The notes below the pieces were generated by a model. That model was not told where the DNA came from. It was given only the letters and a program-made list of their open reading frames with translations, and made no database searches. 12,045 nucleotides of DNA, taken from contig JAITVX010000013.1 of NCBI GenBank assembly GCA_031285575.1, forward strand, positions 1 through 12,045, in the 5' to 3' direction. Shown here in pieces: positions 6,396-12,045 of this stretch (position 1 is its first letter; each line of letters begins with the position of its first letter). The translations under genes were made by a program, and so were the position numbers. This DNA comes from Bacteroidales bacterium (GTDB lineage: Bacteria > Bacteroidota > Bacteroidia > Bacteroidales > VadinHA17).

Positions 6396-7367
6396 ATGCC
6401 GCGCACAAAATATAAATTTAATCCCGAATCGCTTAGTTTTGACAAGGTAAAACTGAGCATTAAGGCTGTTTTCCTCCGTTTTTTTTCTTATTTCCTCGGT
6501 TCCGTTTTAGTGGCGCTTGTTTACTGGTTTTTATTTGCAATGTTTATTGATTCTCCCAAAGAGAAAGCACTTAAAAGGGAAATAGAGCAGCTTTCCATAC
6601 AATACGATTTGATTAACAGGGAAATGGGGAATATTGAAAATGTATTGAACGATCTCCAGAAAACGGACGACAATCTTTATCGCACAATATTTGGAGCGGA
6701 ACCTGTTTCCGCAACATTAAGGGAAGGTGGAGAGGGAGGAGTGAACAGATATACGAATCTGGAAGGTTACAGTAATTCCGAACTTGTAATTGAAACGGCC
6801 GGACGGCTTGATAACATACAGAAAAAACTGTATCTGCAGTCAAAATCGTTTGACGAAATAATTGAATTGGCCAGGAAAAAGGAAGATATGCTTAAGTCAA
6901 TCCCTGCAATTCTTCCTATTTCAAATAACGACCTTACCCGAACAGCTTCAGGATACGGTTTGAGGATACACCCTATTTACAAGATAACAAAATTCCATGC
7001 CGGCATGGATTTTACCGCTCCAGCAGGAACCGACGTTTACGCGACCGGAGACGGAACCATATCGGTTGTTCAGTCTTCGCAGCGGGGGCTGGGGAAACAT
7101 ATCATAGTCGATCATGGCTTCGGATACACAAGCATATATGCCCACCTTAGTGAATTTAACGTTAGAAGAGGACAGAAGGTTCGCAGGGGAGATGTTATTG
7201 GTTATGTCGGAAATACAGGAACATCGGTAGCCAACCACCTCCATTATGAAATAAAGATAAACGGAAATAATGTTGACCCGGTTAACTATTACTTTGAAGA
7301 CCTTACTCCTGACGAGTATGAACGGATGATTGAAATTGCATCCAAAACAGGTCAGTCGTTCGATTAG
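6396..7367 (+). CDS. Membrane-anchored M23 (LytM-type) peptidase, second paralogue
   Basis: 323 residues with the same layout as its neighbour: basic tail with KYKFNPESLSFDKVK, membrane segment at about 29-50, a helical region (55-165), then an M23 domain. Here the entry motif is standard (SGYGLRIHP), and the ligands are present: HAGMD (His201, Asp205), YAHL (His250), HLHYE (His281, His283). Blocks shared with the first copy include SPKEK, VLNDL, GTDVYATG-x-G, GNTGTS and an acidic C-terminal tail with DEYERMIE / EEYEEMIE. This is a tandem duplication that has diverged. The gap between the two is 44 AT-rich bases with no clear promoter, so co-transcription is likely. Role: remodelling of peptidoglycan during growth or division, inferred from the family. 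Confidence 0.93.
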   Translation: MPRTKYKFNPESLSFDKVKLSIKAVFLRFFSYFLGSVLVALVYWFLFAMFIDSPKEKALKREIEQLSIQYDLINREMGNIENVLNDLQKTDDNLYRTIFGAEPVSATLREGGEGGVNRYTNLEGYSNSELVIETAGRLDNIQKKLYLQSKSFDEIIELARKKEDMLKSIPAILPISNNDLTRTASGYGLRIHPIYKITKFHAGMDFTAPAGTDVYATGDGTISVVQSSQRGLGKHIIVDHGFGYTSIYAHLSEFNVRRGQKVRRGDVIGYVGNTGTSVANHLHYEIKINGNNVDPVNYYFEDLTPDEYERMIEIASKTGQSFD

Positions 7368-7386
7368 AAATAATTGCCGCAGAACA

Positions 7387-7722
7387 ATGAATTACGAAGA
7401 ACCCGATATAAAAAAAATTTATTTCACAATTGGCGAAACGGCAAGAATGCTCGATGTGCCGGTATCGACTGTCCGTTTTTGGGATAATGAGTTTAAAATC
7501 CTGAAGCCCATGAAAAATAAAAAGGGAAACAGGTTGTTTACTCAACAGGATATAAAAAATCTGAAAATTATTCATCGGTTGCTCAAAGAAGAAAGACTAA
7601 CCCTCGATGGCGCAAAAAAACGGCTGTTGGGCAAATGGGATGAAACAAACTATAAGTTTGAAATTACGGAATCGCTTCAGAAAATAAAATCCATACTTGT
7701 AGAAATACGCGATAATATATAG
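7387..7722 (+). CDS. Minimal MerR-family transcriptional regulator
   Basis: 111 residues. Residues 11-33 (IYFTIGETARMLDVPVSTVRFWD) form the MerR helix-turn-helix, and the wing is NRLFTQQDI at 48-56, followed by a helix with LTLDGAKKRL. A short coiled-coil tail (92-110) could dimerise. There is no effector-binding domain and no cysteine metal-sensing motif, so the inducer, if any, is unknown. I set the start at ATG 7387, 19 bases after the M23 stop; the longer open frame from 7330 would overlap that gene, and MNYEEPDIKKIYFTIGE matches the N-terminus typical of Bacteroidota homologues. The place between M23 and Nif3 genes suggests it belongs to one conserved operon, possibly regulating it. Confidence 0.92.
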   Translation: MNYEEPDIKKIYFTIGETARMLDVPVSTVRFWDNEFKILKPMKNKKGNRLFTQQDIKNLKIIHRLLKEERLTLDGAKKRLLGKWDETNYKFEITESLQKIKSILVEIRDNI

Positions 7723-7762
7723 TTTTTGAATATTATTTACTCATAGCCATCGTCTCGAAAAC

Positions 7763-8872
7763 ATGAAATTAAAAGAACTGACTGCGTATATCGACTCTTT
7801 GGTTCCGCTGGCTTTTCAGGAAAGTTATGACAATTCGGGGCTGCAGATAGGAAATCCCGACACAGAGGTAAATTCATTGCTGGTTGCTTTGGATGTTACC
7901 AGTGACGTTGTTGAAGAAGCCATATATAATAAGTGTGATGTAATAATTTCACATCATCCTCTTATTTTTTCCGGAATTAAAAAGATTACAGGAGAAAGCG
8001 TTACTGAAAAAATTGCTGTAAAAGCCATAAAAAACAATATTGCAATATATGCAGCACACACTAACCTGGATAATTTTCAAAACGGAGTAAGCCGGAAAAT
8101 GGCCGAAAAACTAAAACTGAATAATGTTAGTGTTCTGTTACCTCTGAAAGGAAAACTACTTAAACTGGTTACGTTTATTCCTGAAAAACATTACGATAAT
8201 GTAAGTAATGCAATCTTTGAAGCCGGAGCCGGCATAACAGGGGCTTATGACCGGTGCAGCTTTGCCAGCCACGGAACCGGAAGCTTCAAGAGCGGTGAAA
8301 CATCGAAGCCATATATTGGCGAAAAAGGGAAAATACATTTTGAAAAAGAGCTAAGGTTTGAAACAGTTTTGTATGCGCACCTGAAACATAAGGTTATAAA
8401 CGCCCTTATAAATTCTCATCCCTACGAGGAGGTAGCCTACGACCTGTATCAGCTTGAAAATAACAACATACAGCATGGAACCGGATGTGTGGGGAATTTT
8501 TCTGAACCTGTGCCGGAGCATGATTTTCTGAAGATGGTTTCAGATACGCTTCAGGCGCAGGTATTGCGCCACTCTGCCATGCCCGGAAAAAAAATAATAA
8601 AAGTTGCAGTATGCGGCGGGGCCGGAGGCAGTTTTATAAACCCGGCCATAGCCTGCAATGCCGACGCCTATGTTACATCTGAAATTAAATATCATGACTA
8701 TCTGGCTGTCGATGGTAAAATTTTACTGATAGATGCAGGGCATTATGAAACTGAAAAATTCTCACAGGAAATAATCGGTGATTTAATTATTAAAAAATTC
8801 CCTAAATTTGCAGTCAGGTTTTCAAAAACAAATTTGAATCCGATTAATTATTTTTACAATGGAAAAGAATAA
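7763..8872 (+). CDS. Nif3-like (DUF34, YbgI/YqfO) dinuclear metal-centre protein
   Basis: 369 residues, the long form: an N-terminal Nif3 half (1-125), an inserted PII/CutA-like domain (about 130-240) and a C-terminal Nif3 half (240-369). Metal-binding residues are visible: ISHHPLIF (His64, His65), AHTNLDN (His99, Asp103), and DAGHYETE (His327, Glu331). The insert carries SHPYEEVAYDLY, which is characteristic of the YqfO form. Members form toroidal hexamers with two metals per subunit. Automatic labels such as GTP cyclohydrolase I type 2 are often attached, but the in vivo role is unsettled. It overlaps the zinc-ribbon gene by 14 bases, so the two are translated together. The gene is 40 bases after MerR. 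Confidence 0.95.
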   Translation: MKLKELTAYIDSLVPLAFQESYDNSGLQIGNPDTEVNSLLVALDVTSDVVEEAIYNKCDVIISHHPLIFSGIKKITGESVTEKIAVKAIKNNIAIYAAHTNLDNFQNGVSRKMAEKLKLNNVSVLLPLKGKLLKLVTFIPEKHYDNVSNAIFEAGAGITGAYDRCSFASHGTGSFKSGETSKPYIGEKGKIHFEKELRFETVLYAHLKHKVINALINSHPYEEVAYDLYQLENNNIQHGTGCVGNFSEPVPEHDFLKMVSDTLQAQVLRHSAMPGKKIIKVAVCGGAGGSFINPAIACNADAYVTSEIKYHDYLAVDGKILLIDAGHYETEKFSQEIIGDLIIKKFPKFAVRFSKTNLNPINYFYNGKE

Positions 8873-9623
8873 AACAAACGACACTGAAATATCAGTAGAA
8901 GACAGGCTTAGAGCACTGTTCAGCCTTCAGCTTGTTGACTCTGAAATAGATAAAATTAAAACCCTCAGAGGAGAACTGCCACTTGAAGTTCAAGACCTTG
9001 AGGATGAAATTGCCGGTTTGGGAACAAGGCTTGGCAATTTGAAAGAAGAAGTAACAAACCTCGAAAAAGCCGTGTCGGACAAACACAATGAAATAGCGAC
9101 ATCCGAAGCTCTGATAAAAAAATACGATGATCAGCAAAAAAACGTAAGGAATAACCGTGAATACGATTCTCTTTCAAAGGAAATTGAATTTCAGAATCTT
9201 GAAATTGAACTTTGTAACAAGAAAATTAGAGAGTTCATGATTCAGATTGAAGATAAAAAGGCTGTTCTCGGCGAATCTGAGAATCTTCTGAACGACCGTT
9301 CTTCCGACCTCGACAACAAAAAATCGGAACTCGATGACATTATTTCCGACACGCAGAAAGAAGAAGAAATGCTTTTGAAGAAATCGAAAAAAATACAGGG
9401 CGTGATAGAAGACAGACTGCTTACTGCCTATAAAAGAATACGTTCAAATGCCAGGAACGGGCTTGCAGTTGTGCCTGTAAAAAGAGACGCCTGCGGAGGC
9501 TGCTTTAATCAGATTCCGCCGCAAAGACAACTTGACATAAAATCGCGAAGAAAAGTTATTGTCTGCGAATATTGCGGCCGCATACTTGTTGATGATGATC
9601 TTATAGGCGAAGAACGCGATTAA
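8859..9623 (+). CDS. Coiled-coil C4-type zinc-ribbon protein (zf-RING_7/DUF164)
   Basis: 254 residues. Residues about 15-190 form a long antiparallel coiled coil rich in Glu, Lys and Leu, with the family motif NNREYDSLSKEIE at 98-110. The C-terminus has a four-cysteine zinc ribbon: Cys212-Gly-Gly-Cys215 and Cys236-Glu-Tyr-Cys239, with RDACGGCF and CEYCGR as the knuckles. The family is thought to bind nucleic acid or proteins; its function is not settled. Pairing with a Nif3-like gene is common in Bacteroidota and other phyla, and here the ATG lies inside the Nif3 gene (14-base overlap), which points to a shared function. A strong terminator hairpin follows 31 bases after the stop, closing the operon. 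Confidence 0.93.
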   Translation: MEKNKTNDTEISVEDRLRALFSLQLVDSEIDKIKTLRGELPLEVQDLEDEIAGLGTRLGNLKEEVTNLEKAVSDKHNEIATSEALIKKYDDQQKNVRNNREYDSLSKEIEFQNLEIELCNKKIREFMIQIEDKKAVLGESENLLNDRSSDLDNKKSELDDIISDTQKEEEMLLKKSKKIQGVIEDRLLTAYKRIRSNARNGLAVVPVKRDACGGCFNQIPPQRQLDIKSRRKVIVCEYCGRILVDDDLIGEERD

Positions 9624-9654
9624 ATTACGGTATAAAAGTATTCTACAGTGTGTT

Positions 9655-9695
9655 AAGCAGTCGTCCCCTAAAAAGTTTTCAGGGGACGACTGCTT
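9655..9695 (+). terminator. 15-bp perfect-stem hairpin terminator
   Basis: AAGCAGTCGTCCCCT (9655-9669) and AGGGGACGACTGCTT (9681-9695) are exact reverse complements around an 11-base loop that can itself pair A-run to T-run. TTTATAA follows, a weak U-tract. The stem is symmetric, so it could work on either strand. It separates the zinc-ribbon gene from the repeat array. Confidence 0.85.
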
Positions 9696-9752
9696 TATAA
9701 ATGGAACAGCAAGTAACACGCTGTTGAAAAAAACACTTCTGTTGCAACAATC

Positions 9753-10048
9753 CCTGCTGCGTTGCAGCAGACCCGAACAAAATTTCCCTCTGCTTCGTTG
9801 CAGCAAACAGGAAAATAACCAAAATACTGTTTGCTGCAATGCAGCAAACCACAAAATGACCAAATTCCCGTTTGCTTCGTTGCAGCAAACCACAAAATGG
9901 CCAGATTACTGTTTGCTGCAACGAAGCAAATAGCAAAACCGCCAAATTTCCATCTGCTGCAATGCAGCAAACCACAAAACGACCAAATTACTGTTTGCTG
10001 CAACGAAGCAGAGCGTATTTCGATTTTTGTATGCTGCGCTGCAGCATA
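9753..10048. repeat. Array 2: eight 19-bp palindromic cores in a mirror-symmetric layout
   Basis: Eight 19-base cores start at 9753, 9789, 9830, 9871, 9912, 9953, 9994 and 10030, so the steps are 36, 41, 41, 41, 41, 41, 36. Cores 3 and 6 are near-perfect palindromes (core 3 is TTTGCTGCAATGCAGCAAA). Core 4 (TTTGCTTCGTTGCAGCAAA) is the exact reverse complement of core 5, and core 2 of core 7. Cores 1 and 8 are palindromic at the edges but differ in sequence. The 22-base spacers after cores 2-6 are related to each other in the same orientation (for example CCACAAAATG and CCACAAAACG starts), while the outer two spacers are 17 bases. The array has a strong terminator on its left and a -7 element 13 bases to its right. 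No recombinase or cas gene is near. Open frames across it are by-products of the repeat. I do not recognise a named element. Confidence 0.9.
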
Positions 10049-10061
10049 CAAAAAGATTTTT

Positions 10062-10069
10062 TACCTTTG
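10062..10069 (+). promoter_or_regulatory. Candidate -7 element for the M16 peptidase operon
   Basis: TACCTTTG matches TAnnTTTG exactly, 62 bases before the ATG at 10132. The usual -33 site is not TTTG; that position falls inside core 8 of array 2 (10030-10048). A protein or structure on core 8 would therefore overlap the promoter. The leader would be about 55 bases. Confidence 0.5.
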
Positions 10070-10131
10070 CTGCCGGTTGTTTTGGGCAAAACACATATAA
10101 AAACATACAAATTCATCAACAGCATCATAAC

Positions 10132-11361
10132 ATGGACATACTGCTGCACACCCTTGGCAATGGAATAAGGCTTGTACATGTCGGTACGGGCAGCGCGGTT
10201 GCGTATTTTGGCATTGCAGTAAATGCCGGCTCGCGCGATGAAGGCGACAGCGAACACGGTATTGCACATTTTACCGAACACATGTTCTTTAAAGGCACGG
10301 CAAGGCGCAAATCGTTTCATATATTCAGCCGCATTGAAGACGTTGGCGGCGAACTTAACGCCTATACAACAAAAGAAGAAACGGTGTTTTACACATCTTT
10401 TTTGAAAGACGACTGCGAACGGGCCGTTGAACTGCTGGCCGACGTAATGTGCAACTCCGTATTTCCCGAAAAGGAGATTCAGAAAGAAAAGGATGTTGTT
10501 ATTGACGAGATAAACTCGTATCTCGACTCCCCGGCCGAGCTTATTTTCGACGAATTCGACGAACAGATTTTCGGCGCCGGAGCCATAGGCCACAGTATTC
10601 TCGGCAAGCCCGAAACGGTAAGCAAGTTTACACGTGATGACATTTGCCGGTTTGTTGCCCAACACTACGCTGCAGGCAACATGGTGGTGTTTTCGGCGGG
10701 AAACATCTCGAACGGGAAAATAATAAAACTTGTTGAGAAATATTTTGGCGCCTGCAGCCCGGCACGCAGCCATTCACCGCGCACGAAAACCGGCAGCGAG
10801 TACAGGCAGTCTGACGTTGCCGGGCGCAATGACACATTTCACAGCCACTGCATCATCGGCACGCGGGCGTATAACATAACGCACAGAAACCACTACGGCA
10901 TGTGTCTGCTCAACAGCATACTTGGCGGCCACGGACTTAATTCGCGCCTTAACATGGAGCTGCGCGAAAAAAGAGGGCTTGCATATACCGTAGAATCGGG
11001 CTACACACCATACAGCGACACCGGAGTTTTTTCAATTTACTTTGCAGCCGATAAAAAACATATCGAAAAATGCCTGTCGGTAACATTCCGCGAAATGCAC
11101 AGGCTATGCACGCAGAAGCTTGGAACAGTGCAGCTCTGCCGCGCAAAAAAACAGCTTAAAGGATATGCAGCACGAAGTTTTGAAAACCACGAAAACATGG
11201 CAATAGGCATGGCCAAAAGCCTTGTTTCACTAAACAGAACACATACGCTTGAGGATATTTGCATGGAAATCGACGCAATTACGGCGTTGCAGATGATGGA
11301 TATTGCAAACGAAATACTCGACAGCGAAAAGATGTCGATGCTGACATACAGCCAGAAATGA
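10132..11361 (+). CDS. M16-family zinc metallopeptidase (insulinase-like)
   Basis: 409 residues, the usual length of a single-chain M16 protein with an N-terminal catalytic half and a C-terminal inactive-type half. The inverted zinc motif HFTEH is at 46-50 (His46, Glu49, His50), and the distal ligand is probably Glu126 in VVIDEINSY. GGELNAYTTKEETVFY (72-87) is the typical strand that follows. The C-terminal half has LREKRGLAYTVES, the R/Y substrate-binding motif of the family. No signal peptide is evident, so it is probably cytoplasmic. I placed the start at ATG 10132 because MDILLHTLGNGIRLVH fits the M16 N-terminus; an open frame continues upstream to 10027 only because it runs through array 2. 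The stop overlaps the ATG of the methyltransferase gene (ATGA), so the two are translationally coupled. Confidence 0.94.
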   Translation: MDILLHTLGNGIRLVHVGTGSAVAYFGIAVNAGSRDEGDSEHGIAHFTEHMFFKGTARRKSFHIFSRIEDVGGELNAYTTKEETVFYTSFLKDDCERAVELLADVMCNSVFPEKEIQKEKDVVIDEINSYLDSPAELIFDEFDEQIFGAGAIGHSILGKPETVSKFTRDDICRFVAQHYAAGNMVVFSAGNISNGKIIKLVEKYFGACSPARSHSPRTKTGSEYRQSDVAGRNDTFHSHCIIGTRAYNITHRNHYGMCLLNSILGGHGLNSRLNMELREKRGLAYTVESGYTPYSDTGVFSIYFAADKKHIEKCLSVTFREMHRLCTQKLGTVQLCRAKKQLKGYAARSFENHENMAIGMAKSLVSLNRTHTLEDICMEIDAITALQMMDIANEILDSEKMSMLTYSQK

Positions 11362-11987
11362 ACCGCACCACAGAAAATTATATTACAGCACATTCAACTG
11401 CCGAAAATCCCGTTCTTGAGGAGCTTCACCGCCAAACGCATATCCGGTTCGTTAACCCGAACATGTCGTCGGGCTTTATACAGGGCCGTCTTCTTGAGAT
11501 GATTTCGAGAATGATAAAACCGCAGCATATTCTTGAGATAGGAACATTTACCGGCTACTCGGCAATATGCCTTGCAATGGGGTTGCAAGCCGGCGGCTGC
11601 CTCACCACCATAGAAATCGACGACGAACTGAGAGACTTTGCGCATACGTTCTTCGTAAAAGCCGGTGTTGACAGTTGCATCAGGCAAATTACAGGCAATG
11701 CGCTTGATGTTATTCCACAGCTTGAAGCAACGTTCGACCTCGTGTTTATTGATGGCGACAAGCGCGAGTATAGCGATTACTACCGTACTGTGATTGACCG
11801 TGTAAAAAGCGGCGGATTTATTATTGCCGACAATACGCTGTGGGGCGGCAAGATTGCCGACGGCTGCACGGCCGACAGGCAGTCGCGCGGCATAGCAGAG
11901 TTTAACAACATGCTGATAGAGCAGACGAACATAGAAAACGTTATTATCCCCGTAAGAGACGGCCTCAGCATTATAAGGAAGAAATAA
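11358..11987 (+). CDS. SAM-dependent O-methyltransferase (class I, caffeoyl-CoA OMT-like)
   Basis: 209 residues. The SAM-binding motif is ILEIGTFTGYSA (58-69), followed by acidic TIEID (Glu86). Metal and substrate residues match the cation-dependent O-methyltransferase family: FIDGDK (Asp132, Lys135) and ADNTLWGG (Asp158, Asn159). The N-terminal helix region (NPNMSSGFIQGRLL) is the usual lid before the Rossmann fold. The family transfers a methyl group to vicinal hydroxyls of small aromatics, and bacterial members (YrrM/TrmR-like) include tRNA hydroxyuridine methyltransferases. Either substrate is possible here. The ATG at 11358 overlaps the M16 stop by 4 bases. A longer open frame from 11259 runs inside the M16 gene and is not used. 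Coupled M16-OMT genes are, from memory, common in Bacteroidota. Confidence 0.92.
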   Translation: MNRTTENYITAHSTAENPVLEELHRQTHIRFVNPNMSSGFIQGRLLEMISRMIKPQHILEIGTFTGYSAICLAMGLQAGGCLTTIEIDDELRDFAHTFFVKAGVDSCIRQITGNALDVIPQLEATFDLVFIDGDKREYSDYYRTVIDRVKSGGFIIADNTLWGGKIADGCTADRQSRGIAEFNNMLIEQTNIENVIIPVRDGLSIIRKK

Positions 11988-12045
11988 CATTGCGCAAAGA
12001 TGCCCCCGGCACCGCATCGCAGAAACGCGGCTGCAAGCCGAATCC
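11988..12045 (+). other. Window-edge stretch, possible start of another gene
   Basis: After the methyltransferase stop, frames from TTG at 11990 and from ATG at 12000 stay open to the window end. The 15-18 codons are too few to identify a product, and neither resembles a family I know. Confidence 0.2.

Noticed and set aside
7330..7386. Longer MerR start overlapping the M23 gene
   Set aside because: The added residues do not resemble MerR N-termini, and the ATG at 7387 fits homologues and spacing.
9753..10048. CRISPR array
   Set aside because: The spacers resemble one another instead of being unique, the 19-base repeats are short and occur in both orientations, and no cas gene is present.
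9753..10048. REP/BIME-type or MITE mobile element
   Set aside because: No RAYT-type or other transposase, terminal inverted repeats or target-site duplication could be seen in the window. It remains possible only through a genome-wide copy search.
9444..10106. Several overlapping open frames on both strands with repeated Leu-Gln-Arg-Ser-Lys-type peptides
   Set aside because: They are open only because the palindromic repeat lacks stop codons. The 41-base step shifts frame at each unit, and no start context or family match supports them.
10027..10131. N-terminal extension of the M16 peptidase
   Set aside because: The extra 35 residues are the translation of array core 8 and the promoter region; the normal M16 N-terminus starts at 10132.
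9988..10773. 261-codon minus-strand open frame opposite the M16 gene
   Set aside because: It shadows a well-supported peptidase gene, includes array sequence, and has no recognisable domain.
11259..11357. N-terminal extension of the O-methyltransferase
   Set aside because: It lies wholly inside the M16 gene in another frame. The ATGA overlap at 11358 gives the expected family N-terminus.
11394..12017. 207-codon minus-strand open frame opposite the methyltransferase
   Set aside because: It is a shadow of a gene with clear SAM-binding and metal motifs; the antisense product has no family features.

Overview
The window looks like chromosomal DNA from a member of the Bacteroidota, probably Bacteroidales-like. 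Reasons: several matches to the Bacteroidota promoter -7 element TAnnTTTG; a serine-palmitoyltransferase-type enzyme; an orphan ECF sigma factor of the Bacteroidota kind; a carboxypeptidase-regulatory-like protein next to a TonB-like protein; and the gene order M23 peptidase - MerR - Nif3 - C4 zinc ribbon, which I recall from this phylum. All supported genes are on the + strand. No tRNA, rRNA, transposase, integrase or cas gene is visible.

Layout. (1) 1-1538: the 3' part of a PLP-dependent serine palmitoyltransferase-like gene, then a short-chain dehydrogenase 3 bases later; together a candidate sphingolipid-base module. (2) 1539-1828: a gene-free stretch holding seven 21-bp repeat units, most with a small palindromic core, then a weak promoter. 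(3) 1829-3964: an ECF sigma factor without an anti-sigma gene, then a secreted carboxypeptidase-regulatory-like protein and a TonB-like membrane protein. (4) 4044-5196: a consensus -7 element, a DUF998-like membrane protein and a hotdog-fold thioesterase. (5) 5252-9695: three TAnnTTTG elements, then five close-packed genes (two paralogous membrane-anchored M23 peptidases, a minimal MerR regulator, a Nif3-like protein, a coiled-coil C4 zinc-ribbon protein), closed by a 15-bp perfect-stem hairpin terminator. (6) 9753-10048: a second, larger repeat array of eight 19-bp cores. (7) 10062-11987: a candidate -7 element, an M16 peptidase and an O-methyltransferase overlapping by ATGA. The last 58 bases may begin another gene.

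The genes themselves belong to recognisable families. The least explained objects are the two repeat arrays. In the second, core positions are exactly mirror-symmetric (start-to-start steps 36, 41, 41, 41, 41, 41, 36). Core 2 is the exact reverse complement of core 7, and core 4 of core 5, yet the intervening sequences run as direct repeats. It lies between a strong terminator and the next promoter, so it may act as DNA rather than RNA. The first array also places 12-base cores at a fixed step, including one adjacent pair that are exact reverse complements. The two arrays share no core sequence, only this design.

Base composition changes across the window: the gene block from about 5200 to 9650 reads clearly more AT-rich than the genes on either side. 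This is a visual impression, not a calculation.
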